Of a DNA stretch of 64,000 bases, positions 40,437-50,835 are shown in pieces. Below the pieces are notes generated by a model, which saw nothing but the letters and a program-made list of their open reading frames with translations, did no database searches and was not told where the DNA came from. The position numbers were made by a program, and so were the translations under genes. How positions within the stretch are numbered: position 1 is the stretch's first letter; every line of letters begins with the position of its first letter. Source of the stretch: JAGRGG01 sp965217265 (GTDB taxonomy: Bacteria > Pseudomonadota > Alphaproteobacteria > Geminicoccales > Geminicoccaceae); the NCBI GenBank assembly GCA_965217265.1, contig CBDCHP010000018.1, forward strand, positions 1,054,001-1,118,000, given 5' to 3'.

Positions 40437-40782
40437 AGGGGACGCTTTCAGCAAAGACAAGTCCGGCTTTGCGGCCGGAAAATACACCGACACGTAATGT
40501 TGGGGGCTTTGCGCGAACGTGTGCCGGCGCAAAACGCTCTAGGGCCCAATTGGCCTTGATAATCATGCTATCTGTTCGGCTTCGCTCCTTGGCAAAACCG
40601 CGCGGATGCTACGTTGGTCATACCCTTGGCCCTCAGCGCCCGGACCGATCTCCTGCGTTAACACGGGCAAAAAAGAAGCGAAAAAGCCCCGCGCAGCGGA
40701 CGCGAAGCGTGCAAAGCCCTTTCATGCCGGACAAAAACCGCTAGGTTTTTGTGCAAGTGCGAAACGGACGGGAAGCGATCAC
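40437..40782 (+). promoter_or_regulatory. 346-nt intergenic region upstream of the NAGGN operon
   Basis: It contains no gene. It holds the string GCGCAAAACGCTCTAG (40527-40542), a more AT-rich stretch around 40555-40575 (TTGATAATCATGCTATCT, a plausible promoter), and the half palindromic element F (40620-40712). The osmotically controlled promoter of the downstream operon should lie here, but no exact boxes can be fixed. Confidence 0.45.
40620..40712 (+). repeat. Palindromic element, copy F (right half, degraded)
   Basis: A core remnant (GGCCCTCAGCGCC, then GTTAACACGGGC), the A-rich stem and the right arm GCCCCGCGCAGCGGACGCG ending AAGCGTGC are visible. The left arm is not recognisable. It is the one copy not touching a stop codon; the nearest 3' end is 184 nt upstream. 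Confidence 0.7.
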
Positions 40783-42558
40783 ATGTGCGGGATCTGCGGC
40801 GAGGTATCGTTCAAGGGGGACGCGGCCGACGTCGGCGCCGTCAACCACATGCTCGACGTCCTAGCCCCGCGCGGCCCGGACTCGTCGGGCATCGTGGCGC
40901 GGGGGCGCGTCGCCTTCGGTCACCGGCGGCTCAAGATCATCGACCTCTCGGCCTGCTCCGAGCAGCCGATGAGCGACCCCGACCTCGGCCTCACCATCGT
41001 CTTCAACGGCTGCATCTACAACTATCCCGAACTGCGCCAGGAGCTGGAGGGGCAGGGCTACCGCTTCTTCTCGCACGGCGACACCGAAGTGATCTTGAAA
41101 GCATGGGCCGCCTGGGGCGAGGGCTGCGTCGAGCGCTTCCACGGCATGTTCGCGTTCGCCATCTTCGAGCGCGACACCGGCCGGGTCGTCCTGGCGCGCG
41201 ATCGCTTCGGCATCAAGCCGCTCTACCTCGCCGAGGGCGGCGGGCGGCTGCGCTTTGCCTCGTCGCTGCCGGCGCTGGTCGGTCTCGCCGACGTCGACAC
41301 CGAGATCGACCGCACGGCGCTGCAATTCTACATGAGCTTTCATGCCGTCGTGCCGGCGCCGTTCACGATGCTCAAGGGCATCCGCAAGCTGCCGCCGGCG
41401 ACGATCCGGGTCTACGGGCCCGACGGCCGCCACCGGGACAAGGTCTATTGGGAGGTGGCCTACAGCCACGACGCCGACGATCTGGCCAAGTCGGGCGAGG
41501 ACTGGCGCGACGAGGTGCTGGCGGCGCTGCGCCGCGCGGTCGACCGGCGCATGGTGGCCGACGTGCCGGTCGGCGTCCTCCTCTCGGGCGGGGTCGATTC
41601 GAGCCTGATCGTCGGGCTCTTGGCCGAGGCCGGGCAGCACGACCTCAAGACCTTCTCGATCGGCTTCGAGGGCGCCTACGGCGAATCCGGCGACGAGTTC
41701 GTCTACTCCGACCTGATCGCCGAGCACTACGCCACCGACCACCATAAGCTGTTCGTGCCATCAAGCGACCTGATGGACGCGCTGCCGGGCACGATCGGCG
41801 CCATGTCGGAGCCGATGGTCTCGTACGACAATGTCGGCTTTTATCTCCTCAGCCGCGAGGTCGCCAAGCACATCAAGGTGGTGCAGTCGGGGCAGGGCGC
41901 CGACGAGGTCTTCGGCGGCTATCACTGGTACCCGCCGCTCGCGGCCTCGAACGACCCCTTGCGCGACTACGCCCGCGTCTTCTTCGACCGCGATGCCGAG
42001 CGCTTGAAGTCGCACCTGAACCCCGCGTGGCACGCCGAGAAGGACGAGGCGCTGGCGTTTGTCGCGGCGCACTTCGACAAGCCCGGCGCCGACGCCGCCG
42101 TCGACAAGGCGCTGCGGCTCGACAGCACGGTGATGCTGGTCGACGACCCGGTGAAGCGGGTCGACAGCATGACGATGGCCTGGGGGCTGGAGGCGCGCGT
42201 TCCCTTCCTCGACCACGAACTGGCCGAACTCGCGGCGCGCATCCCCTTCGAGCACAAGCTCAAAGGCGGCGGCAAGGGGGTGCTGAAAGACGCGGCGCGG
42301 CTGGTCGTCCCCTCGGAGGTGATCGACCGCAAGAAGGGCTACTTCCCGGTCCCGGCGCTGAAATACATCGAGGGCCCCTACCTCGACCTCGTCCGCGACG
42401 CGCTCGGTTCGCGAGCCGCGAAGGAGCGCGGCCTGTTTCGCCAAGAGTACCTCGACGCGCTGTTCAAGGCGCCGGCCGAGCACATCACCCCCTTGCGCGG
42501 CTCCGAACTCTGGCAGGTCGGCTTGCTGGAGCTTTGGCTGCAAGAGCATCGGGTTTAG
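40783..42558 (+). CDS. asnO: NAGGN amidotransferase (asparagine synthase family)
   Basis: This 591-aa protein has an N-terminal class II glutaminase (MCGICGEVSF with Cys2 as nucleophile, APRGPDSSG, FNGCIYNY) and a C-terminal AsnB-type synthetase domain with the ATP loop LLSGGVDSSLIVGLL. Followed by a GNAT/ATP-grasp protein and an M42 peptidase, it matches the conserved trio that makes the osmolyte N-acetylglutaminylglutamine amide. This enzyme would amidate the dipeptide. The ATG at 40783 is fixed by the need for Cys at position 2. Confidence 0.92.
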   Translation: MCGICGEVSFKGDAADVGAVNHMLDVLAPRGPDSSGIVARGRVAFGHRRLKIIDLSACSEQPMSDPDLGLTIVFNGCIYNYPELRQELEGQGYRFFSHGDTEVILKAWAAWGEGCVERFHGMFAFAIFERDTGRVVLARDRFGIKPLYLAEGGGRLRFASSLPALVGLADVDTEIDRTALQFYMSFHAVVPAPFTMLKGIRKLPPATIRVYGPDGRHRDKVYWEVAYSHDADDLAKSGEDWRDEVLAALRRAVDRRMVADVPVGVLLSGGVDSSLIVGLLAEAGQHDLKTFSIGFEGAYGESGDEFVYSDLIAEHYATDHHKLFVPSSDLMDALPGTIGAMSEPMVSYDNVGFYLLSREVAKHIKVVQSGQGADEVFGGYHWYPPLAASNDPLRDYARVFFDRDAERLKSHLNPAWHAEKDEALAFVAAHFDKPGADAAVDKALRLDSTVMLVDDPVKRVDSMTMAWGLEARVPFLDHELAELAARIPFEHKLKGGGKGVLKDAARLVVPSEVIDRKKGYFPVPALKYIEGPYLDLVRDALGSRAAKERGLFRQEYLDALFKAPAEHITPLRGSELWQVGLLELWLQEHRV

Positions 42559-42578
42559 CTCGAAGGAGGCCCCCAAGC

Positions 42579-44387
42579 ATGGCCAAGCGATCGGGACGAC
42601 GCAGCGCCTACGGCTACCGCCTGGAGCGGCTGCGCGCCAACGCGCTGCGCCCGGCCTACCACCCCGGCGACGACGGCGCGAACGCGGAGCCGCAGTCGAA
42701 CACCGTCGTCGACCTGGGCTGGGGCCGCGTCCTGTTCGGCCAGACCTTCACCGACAGGCAGGCGCTGATCGACATGCTCCGCAGCGAGGGGCCGGACCGG
42801 CGCGACATCGCGCTCTACGTCCAAGACCCCCACCTCCTCCTGGCGATGGCGCCGCAAGAGCTGTTCTTGGACCCGTCCAACACCTACCGGCTCGACCTCG
42901 CCACCTACCGCGCCGGCGAGAAGCGCAAGGACGAGGGCTTCTTCATCCGCCGGATGACGTCCGCCTTCGACGCCGAGGCCGTCAACCGCATCTACGCCCG
43001 GCGCGGCATGGTGCCCGTACCGCCGGAGTTCTTCTGGCTCAACCGCGACAGCCGCGCCTTGACCTACTACGTCGCCGAGGACGCGAACGGCGGCGAGATC
43101 ATCGGCACCGTGACCGGCATCGACCATGTGCGCGCGATGCAGGACCCCGAGCGCGGCAGCTCGCTGTGGTGCCTTGCCGTCGATCCCCAAGCCGGGCTGC
43201 CCGGCATCGGCGAGGCGCTGGTGCGGCGCTTGACCGAGCATTATCAAGCGCGCGGCTGCACCTTTCTCGACCTGTCCGTGCTGCACGACAACGGGCGCGC
43301 GATCCGGCTCTACGAGAAGCTGGGCTTTCGCCGCGTGCCCGTCTTCGCCTTGAAGCGCAAGAACCAGATCAACGAGCGCCTGTTCGCCGGCCCCGACTTC
43401 GACGGCGACCTCAACCCCTACGCCCGGCTGATCGTCGACGAGGCGCGGCGGCGCGGGATCGGCGCCGAGGTCATCGACGACAAGGGCGGCTTCTTTCGCC
43501 TGGCCTACGGCGGGCGGCAGGTGCGCTGCCGCGAGAGCCTGTCCGAACTCACCAGCGCGGTTGCCATGTCGATCTGCGACGACAAGTCGGCGACCCGCCG
43601 CGTCGTCGAGGCGGCGGGCGTCGTCGTGCCGGAGCAGGTGCGGGCCGGCGACGCCGACCTCGACGCCTTCTTGGCCAAGCACGGCCGGGTCGTCGTCAAG
43701 CCGGCCCGCGGCGAGCAGGGCAGGGGCGTCTCGGTCGGGCTCGACGCGATCGAGGCCGTCGAGGCGGCGATCCGCGCGGCGCGCGAGGTCGCGAGCGAGG
43801 TCCTGGTCGAGGCCTGCTTCGAGGGCCAGGATCTGCGCCTCGTCATCATCGGCTTCAAGCTGGTCGCCGCCGCCGTCCGCCGCCCGGCCGCGATCACCGG
43901 CGACGGCAAGGGCACGATCAAGACCCTGATCGAGCGGCAGAGCCGGCGCCGCGCCGCCGCCACCGGGGGCGAGTCGACCATCCCGCTCGACGCCGAGACC
44001 GAGCGCTGCGTGCGCCAAGCCGGCCACGCCCTCGACGACGTGCTGCCGGCGGGCGAGCACCTGCCCGTGCGCAAGACCGCGAACCTGCACACCGGCGGCA
44101 CGATCCACGACGTTACCGAGAGCGTCCACCCGCGGCTGGTCGAAGCCGGCGTCCGCGCCGCCCGGGCGATCGATATTCCGGTGGTCGGCGTCGATCTCAT
44201 GGTGCAAGCCCCCCACCTGCCGGGGTATGTGTTCATCGAGGCGAACGAGCGGCCGGGGCTCGCCAACCACGAACCGCAGCCGACCGCGGCCCGCTTCATC
44301 GACCTCTTGTTCCCGCTCTCCAGCCCCGTCGGGGCCCGGATGGCGGAAAAGGCCAAGCGGAGGACGGATGGCGCGGCTGACGATTGA
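42579..44387 (+). CDS. ngs: N-acetylglutaminylglutamine synthetase (GNAT plus ATP-grasp)
   Basis: This 602-aa bifunctional protein has an acetyltransferase domain (about 125-275; LWCLAVDPQAGLPGIGEALVRR and VLHDNGRAIRLYEKLGFRR). An ATP-grasp ligase domain follows (about 330-590; VVVKPARGEQGRGVSVGL, EVLVEACFEGQDLRLVIIG, VVGVDLMVQ, FIEANERPGL). It is thought to acetylate glutamine and join it to a second glutamine in the NAGGN osmolyte pathway. A strong GAAGGAGG precedes the ATG. It overlaps the M42 gene by 20 nt. Confidence 0.93.
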   Translation: MAKRSGRRSAYGYRLERLRANALRPAYHPGDDGANAEPQSNTVVDLGWGRVLFGQTFTDRQALIDMLRSEGPDRRDIALYVQDPHLLLAMAPQELFLDPSNTYRLDLATYRAGEKRKDEGFFIRRMTSAFDAEAVNRIYARRGMVPVPPEFFWLNRDSRALTYYVAEDANGGEIIGTVTGIDHVRAMQDPERGSSLWCLAVDPQAGLPGIGEALVRRLTEHYQARGCTFLDLSVLHDNGRAIRLYEKLGFRRVPVFALKRKNQINERLFAGPDFDGDLNPYARLIVDEARRRGIGAEVIDDKGGFFRLAYGGRQVRCRESLSELTSAVAMSICDDKSATRRVVEAAGVVVPEQVRAGDADLDAFLAKHGRVVVKPARGEQGRGVSVGLDAIEAVEAAIRAAREVASEVLVEACFEGQDLRLVIIGFKLVAAAVRRPAAITGDGKGTIKTLIERQSRRRAAATGGESTIPLDAETERCVRQAGHALDDVLPAGEHLPVRKTANLHTGGTIHDVTESVHPRLVEAGVRAARAIDIPVVGVDLMVQAPHLPGYVFIEANERPGLANHEPQPTAARFIDLLFPLSSPVGARMAEKAKRRTDGAADD

Positions 44388-45531
44388 CACGCATTACCTG
44401 CGCGACCAGCTCGACGAGCTGCTCTCGATCCCGAGCCCGACCGGCTACACCGACACGATCGTGCGCGCGGTCTGCGCCGAGCTCGACCGCCTGGGCGTCG
44501 ATCACGAGATCACCCGCCGCGGCGCCATCCGCGCCGTCCGCCGCGGCGGCCTGCGCCGCCCGGCGCGCGCCATCGTCGGCCACGTCGACACGCTGGGCGC
44601 CCAGGTGAAGAACCTGAAAGCCAACGGCCGGCTCGAACTCGTGCCGATCGGCCACTGGTCGGCCCGCTTCGCCGAGGGTGCCCGCTGCAACCTGTTCACC
44701 GAGAGCGGCACGTACCGCGCCACCATCCTGCCCTTGAAGGCGTCCGGCCACACCTTCAACGAGGAGGTCGATCAGGCCCCGATCGGCTGGGAGCACGTCG
44801 AACTGCGCGTCGACGCGCCCGCCTGCGACAAGGCCAGCCTTATCAAGCTCGGCATCGAGATCGGCGACATGGTCTCGATCGACCCGCAGCCGGAATACAT
44901 CGACAACGGCTTCATCGTCTCGCGCCACCTCGACAACAAGGCGGGCTGCGCCGTGATGCTCGCGGCGCTTCGCGCCCTCGTCGAGGCCGGCGCCGCGACG
45001 CCGGTCGACATGCACTTCCTCTTCACCATCGCCGAGGAGGTCGGCCACGGTGCCTCGGGCATCCTCGCCGAGGACATCGCGTCGATGGTGACGATCGACA
45101 ACGGCACCTCGGCACCGGGGCAGAACTCGTCCGAGTTCGGCGTCACGCTCGCGATGGCCGACCAGACCGGCCCGTTCGACTATCACCTGTCGAAGAAGCT
45201 GGCCCGGTTGTGCGACGAGAACGAGATCCGCTGCCAAAAGGACGTGTTTCGCCACTACCGCTCCGACAGCGCGTCCGCCGTCGTCGCCGGCGCCGACGTC
45301 CGCACGGCGCTCATCACCTTCGGCGTCGACGCCAGCCACGGCTACGAACGCATCCACATGCACGCCCTGCGCTCGCTCGCCGAACTCGTCACCGCCTACG
45401 CGCTCAGCCCGGTCGAGATCCAGCGCGACAGCAAGCTGCTCGGTGGCCTCAAGGGCTTCACCACCCAGCCCACCGTCGACGAACCCGCCGTCGGCGCGCT
45501 GCAGGAAGCGGCGGAACCGTTCGTGCGGTGA
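44368..45531 (+). CDS. M42 family peptidase of the NAGGN operon
   Basis: This 387-aa protein is an M42-like aminopeptidase associated with the NAGGN osmoprotectant genes. GHVDTLGAQVK, RHLDNKAGCAVML, TIAEEVGHGAS and TIDNGTSAPGQNS supply zinc ligands and the catalytic glutamate; GVDASHGYERIH gives the last histidine. Its job in the pathway is unproven; turnover of the dipeptide after osmotic stress is an inference. GGAGG sits just before the ATG, inside the end of the synthetase gene. Confidence 0.92.
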   Translation: MARLTIDTHYLRDQLDELLSIPSPTGYTDTIVRAVCAELDRLGVDHEITRRGAIRAVRRGGLRRPARAIVGHVDTLGAQVKNLKANGRLELVPIGHWSARFAEGARCNLFTESGTYRATILPLKASGHTFNEEVDQAPIGWEHVELRVDAPACDKASLIKLGIEIGDMVSIDPQPEYIDNGFIVSRHLDNKAGCAVMLAALRALVEAGAATPVDMHFLFTIAEEVGHGASGILAEDIASMVTIDNGTSAPGQNSSEFGVTLAMADQTGPFDYHLSKKLARLCDENEIRCQKDVFRHYRSDSASAVVAGADVRTALITFGVDASHGYERIHMHALRSLAELVTAYALSPVEIQRDSKLLGGLKGFTTQPTVDEPAVGALQEAAEPFVR

Positions 45532-45653
45532 GAACGCTACGCGTGCGCTGACGCGCGGTCTTTTTCTCTTCTTTTTTTGCCAGTGTTGACGCAGGGGGTT
45601 GGCCGCGGCGCCGAGGGCCAGCCCCGGCCAAAGTTGCAAAAACAAAAAGAAAA

Positions 45654-46431
45654 GAGGGTTTGAGCTTGGCATAGACCGCCCATATCCGTCGGCCAGGGAA
45701 CGGCGGACGGGGCGGGTTGGATGGGGCTACGGTGCAAGGGGTGCGGGGGCGAGGAGCACGTCAAGAACGGGTTCATGCGCGGCAAGCAACGCTACCGCTG
45801 CAAGGGCTGCGGGCTGAACTTCACCGACACCCCGCCGCGCGGGATGCCGCTGCGGCTCAAGGTGGAAGCGGTGCTGCTCTACCTCAGCGGCGTCTCGATG
45901 AACCGCACCGCCAAGCTGCTCGGGGTGTCGACCCCCACGGTGCAGGCCTGGATCGAGCGCTTTGCGGAAGTCTACGCGCAAAAGCCCGAGCCCGAAGGCC
46001 GTGCCGTCGTGGTCGAGCTGGACGAGATGTGGCACTACCTCAAAAAAAGCCGAACAAGCTGTGGGTCTGGAAGGCTCGGGATCGTGCTACGGGACGGCTC
46101 ATCGACTGGGAGCTGGGGGGTCGTGACCGAGCCACCCTTGAACGCCTTCTCAAGCGCCTGAAGCGCTGGGGCGTGCGGCTCTACTGCACCGACGACTGGG
46201 CCGCCTACGAGAAGGCGATCCCCCAAGGCCGGCTCTACGTCGGCAAAAAGGAGACCCACGGCATCGAGCGCGACCACGCCCGCCAGCGGCACTGGCTCGC
46301 CCGCTTTCGGCGCCGGTCGATCGTGGTCTCCAAGGCCGTGCGCATGGTGGACGCCTCGATCGCGCTGTTCGCCCGCTTCGGCGGCAACGACAAGATCGGC
46401 GACCTCCGGTCTATGCTAGCCTGAGACCCTC
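45654..46431 (+). mobile_element. IS1-family insertion sequence, copy 1 (778 bp)
   Basis: The element has imperfect terminal inverted repeats (about 25 bp; GAGGGT at the tip and GCATAGACCG at 45669-45678, mirrored at the right end). It has two overlapping frames joined by an A7 slip site, and an 8-bp target duplication AAAGAAAA (45646-45653 and 46432-46439). Size and coding plan match IS1. It appears identical to the copy at 53123-53900, which is in the other orientation, so transposition is probably recent. Confidence 0.95.
45721..46424 (+). CDS. insAB: IS1-family transposase InsAB' (programmed frameshift)
   Basis: The first frame (45721-46161) encodes an InsA-like protein: a zinc finger with four cysteines (CKGCGG...YRCKGCGLNFT) and an HTH (MNRTAKLLGVSTPTVQAW). 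The A7 run at 46042-46048 allows a -1 slip into the frame ending at 46424. This joins ELDEMWHYL to KKPNKLWVWKARD and continues with CTDDWAAYEKAIP and HGIERDHARQRHWLARF. ELDE, the TDDW aspartate and the later glutamate form the DDE site. The fused product is about 234 aa, as in IS1. Confidence 0.93.
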
Positions 46432-46539
46432 AAAGAAAAAAGCCCCGCGCAGCGTGCTCAATTCGACCGCAAAGAACGGGACGCGGCCGACGGGTTCGCG
46501 GGGGATAGTCCGCGTCCAGCCACGCGCGCGGAGGATTTC

Positions 46540-47508
46540 ATGTCATCGAAGCCGCAGATCAACCGAAGCATGACGCCGCTCGAATGGGCCATGCTGGTGT
46601 CGCTGTCGGTGCTCTGGGGCGGCTCGTTCTTCTTCAACGGCGTGGCGGTGCGGGAATTGCCGACCTTGACGGTGGTCGTCGTCCGCGTCGTGCTGGCGGC
46701 CTTGATCCTGCACGCGGTCGTGCGGATCGTCGGGCTCAAGCTGCCGATTGAGCGGCGCGTCTGGGCGGCGTTCTTGGCGATGGGCCTCTTCAACAACGCC
46801 CTGCCGTTCACGCTCATCGTCTGGGGCCAGACGCACATCGCCTCGGGCGTCGCCTCGATCCTCAACGCAACGACGCCCTTGTTCGCCGTCGTCGTCGCGC
46901 ACGTCCGCACCGACGACGAGAAGATGACCGGCGGGCGCCTGTCGGGCGTCGTCGTCGGGCTGGTCGGCGTCGCGGTCATGGTCGGCGGCGAGGCGCTGGG
47001 GGCGCTCGGCGTCGACGTCCTGGCGCAACTCGCCTGCCTCGCCGCCGCCTTGTGCTACGCCTTCGCCGGCGTCTTCGGGCGCCGCTTCAAGGCACTCGGG
47101 ATCCCACCATTAGCAACGGCCACGGGGCAGGTGACGGCGTCGTCCCTCCTCCTGCTGCCCGTCATGCTCGTCGTCGACCGGCCCTGGACGCTGGAGGCGC
47201 CGAGCAATGCCACGATCGCGGCCCTCGTCGGCGTCGCGGCCCTCTCGACCGCGCTCGGCTACACCCTCTACTTTCGCATCCTGGCGACGGCGGGCGCGAC
47301 CAACCTCCTCTTGGTGACGTTCCTGGTCCCGGTCAGCGCGATCCTGCTCGGCGTTCTCGTCCTGGGCGAGGTCCTGCTGCCGCGCCACCTGCTCGGCACA
47401 GCGATGATCGGCCTCGGCCTCGCCGCGATCGACGGGCGCCCGTGGCGGCTGCTCAAGCGCGGGCGGACGGCGCGCAAGCCCGGCTACGTCGATGGCGGGG
47501 GTATCTAA
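46540..47508 (+). CDS. EamA/DMT family transporter
   Basis: This 322-aa membrane protein has ten predicted helices arranged as two EamA repeats. The first has LSVLWGGSFFFNGVAVREL and GLFNNALPFTLIVWGQTHI; the second has LACLAAALCYAFAGVFGRR and a closing GEVLLPRHLLGTAMIGLGL. The family exports metabolites or drugs; the substrate is unknown. GGAGG precedes the ATG at 46540. It lies just beyond the IS1-split palindromic element and converges with recQ. Confidence 0.92.
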   Translation: MSSKPQINRSMTPLEWAMLVSLSVLWGGSFFFNGVAVRELPTLTVVVVRVVLAALILHAVVRIVGLKLPIERRVWAAFLAMGLFNNALPFTLIVWGQTHIASGVASILNATTPLFAVVVAHVRTDDEKMTGGRLSGVVVGLVGVAVMVGGEALGALGVDVLAQLACLAAALCYAFAGVFGRRFKALGIPPLATATGQVTASSLLLLPVMLVVDRPWTLEAPSNATIAALVGVAALSTALGYTLYFRILATAGATNLLLVTFLVPVSAILLGVLVLGEVLLPRHLLGTAMIGLGLAAIDGRPWRLLKRGRTARKPGYVDGGGI

Positions 47509-47550
47509 AAAAGGGTCGGGCTTCTCGACGGGCGCCTCACGAACCCGCGC

Positions 47551-49368
47551 TCACGCCGCCTCCTCGGCCTCGAAGGCGGTGATCGCGTCGAGGAACGCTT
47601 CGGCGTAGAGGTCGCACTTCGCCGCCCCCACGCCCTGCACGGCGAGGAACGCTTCCCGGTCGCGCGGGCGGCGGCGGGCCATGTCGATCAGGCTCGCGTC
47701 GGAGAAGACGACGTAGGCGGGCTTGGCGATCTCGCGGGCGATACGAAGCCGCAGCGCCTTCAGGCCCGCCAGCAGCCGGCCGTCGGCGCCGCCCGGCGGG
47801 GGCGCCGCCACCGCGCCGGGTTTGGCCTTCGTCGTCGTCGCCGTGCGGCGGCGCAGGTCGATCTGGACCTCGGCGTCGCCGGCCACGACCGCTTCCGCCA
47901 GCCGGCCGGGGGTGAGGGCGCCGTGCCCGGCGATGTCGACCTCGATCACGCCGCGGGCGAACAGTTGGCGCAAGGTCGAGCGCACCACCTGCCAGTCCTG
48001 GTCCTTGAAGGCGCCGAAGGTGTCGAGCCGCTCGTGGCCGAACTGAGCCACCTTGGGCGTCGCCTTGCCGCTCAAGATATCGACGATGTGGGCTTGGCCG
48101 AAGCGCCCGCCCGTCGCCTCGATCGTCGCCAGCACCGCCTTCGCCGCACCCGTGCCGTCTTGCAGATCCGGCGGGTCGAGGCAGCGATCGCACGTCCCGC
48201 AGGGTGTTGTCGCCTCGCCGAAATAGCCGAGCAGCGCCTGCTTCCTACAGCCCGGCGTCTCGGCAAACGCGAGCAGCGCTTCGAGCCGCCGCGTCTCGAC
48301 CCCCTTGACGGCGCCGGCGACCTCCTTCGAATCGATCATCAGCCGGCGCCGGCGGATGTCGTCGAAGCCGTAGAACAGGACCGCCTCGGCGGGGGCGCCG
48401 TCGCGCCCGGCCCGGCCGATCTCCTGGTAGTAGGCTTCGAGGTTGCCCGGCAGATCCATGTGGACGACGAAGCGGATGTCGGCCTTGTCGATGCCCATGC
48501 CAAAGGCGATCGTGGCGACGATGACGAGGTCGTTCTCGGTGAGGAAGCGATCCAGCAGGTCCTTGCGCACCCGCGCCTCCAGCCCGGCGTGGTAGGCGGC
48601 GGCGTTGAGGCCCTCCCCTTGCAAGAGGGCCGCCGTCGCCTCGGTGTTGCGGCGCGAGAGGCGATAGACGATGCCCTGCTGCCCCGGCCGCTCGGCGAGA
48701 AAGGCGAGCAGTTGCCGATCGACGCGGTCCTTGTCCTGCACGCTGAGGCGGATGTTCGGCCGATCGAAGCCGTGGACGAAGACCTCGCCGCCGCGCTCGC
48801 CGAACAACTGCCGGGCGACGTCCTCGCGCGTCGCCTTGTCGGCGGTCGCGGTGAAGCCGGCGACGGCGGCGTCGGGAAAGCGGGACGCGAGTTGGCCCAG
48901 AACCCGGTACTCGGGGCGAAAGTCGTGCCCCCACTGGCTGATGCAGTGCGCCTCGTCGACGATCACCTGCGCGATGTCGAAGCGCCCGAGTGCCGCCTGC
49001 AGCCGCTCGGTCGCGAGCAGTTCCGGCGAGAGGTAGAGGAGCTTCAGGCTGCCGTCCCGCATCCGCGTCCACGTCGCCGCCTTCTCGCCCCGGTCCTTGC
49101 CGCTGTGGACGGCGGCGGCCTGGACACCGAGCGCGTCTAAGGCCGAGACTTGGTTGTCCATGAGCGCGATCAGGGGCGAGACGACGAGGGTGAGGCCGGG
49201 CTTAAGGAGGGCCGGCAACTGGTAGCACAGGCTCTTGCCGCCGCCGGTCGGCATGACGGCGAGCAGGTTGCGGCCCACCATCAAGGCGTCGATCAGCGCC
49301 CGCTGGCCGGGCCTGAACGCCTTGAAGCCGAAGGTCTGCTCCAGGCAGTTCTGGGCGGGATCGTGCAT
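47551..49368 (-). CDS. recQ: ATP-dependent DNA helicase RecQ
   Basis: This 605-aa 3'-5' helicase acts in recombination and fork repair. It has the Q motif region (FGFKAFRPGQ), Walker A (MPTGGGKSLCYQLPAL), DEAH box (VDEAHCISQWGHDFRP), motif VI (YYQEIGRAGRDG), zinc site (CRKQALLGYFGE with TPCGTCDRC), winged helix and a C-terminal HRDC domain (SLIDMARRRPRDREAFLAVQGVG). The ATG at 49368 is chosen because upstream residues are low-complexity and outside the family. It is divergent from purA. Confidence 0.96.
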   Translation of the reverse strand: MHDPAQNCLEQTFGFKAFRPGQRALIDALMVGRNLLAVMPTGGGKSLCYQLPALLKPGLTLVVSPLIALMDNQVSALDALGVQAAAVHSGKDRGEKAATWTRMRDGSLKLLYLSPELLATERLQAALGRFDIAQVIVDEAHCISQWGHDFRPEYRVLGQLASRFPDAAVAGFTATADKATREDVARQLFGERGGEVFVHGFDRPNIRLSVQDKDRVDRQLLAFLAERPGQQGIVYRLSRRNTEATAALLQGEGLNAAAYHAGLEARVRKDLLDRFLTENDLVIVATIAFGMGIDKADIRFVVHMDLPGNLEAYYQEIGRAGRDGAPAEAVLFYGFDDIRRRRLMIDSKEVAGAVKGVETRRLEALLAFAETPGCRKQALLGYFGEATTPCGTCDRCLDPPDLQDGTGAAKAVLATIEATGGRFGQAHIVDILSGKATPKVAQFGHERLDTFGAFKDQDWQVVRSTLRQLFARGVIEVDIAGHGALTPGRLAEAVVAGDAEVQIDLRRRTATTTKAKPGAVAAPPPGGADGRLLAGLKALRLRIAREIAKPAYVVFSDASLIDMARRRPRDREAFLAVQGVGAAKCDLYAEAFLDAITAFEAEEAA

Positions 49369-49508
49369 CGGTGGGAGAGTTGTCCGTGGCGGGTGAGCAG
49401 CCCCGAGGTGGGGCCGCCCGTCCCCGACCGCAAGCGGCCCCTGGCCCTTTGCCCCTTCCTTGCGTAGAACCACGGCCGCAAACGCCAAGTTGAGGGGGAG
49501 CGTCGCGG

Positions 49509-50804
<1,296 letters not shown>

Positions 50805-50835
50805 GGCCCGGCCTGGGTTCGTTTTCTAAGGCGCC

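Larger units (their letters stand above)
45532..46457 (-). repeat. Palindromic element, copy G, split by IS1
   Basis: The left part (45532-45653) has the arm GAACGCTACGCGTGCGCTGA, the T-rich stem and the inverted core (GCCAGTGTTGAC, GGCCAGCCCCGG). The IS1-family element occupies 45654-46431. The A-rich stem resumes at 46432 and the right arm GCCCCGCGCAGCGTGC ends early near 46457. The left end touches the stop of the M42 peptidase gene. Confidence 0.8.
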
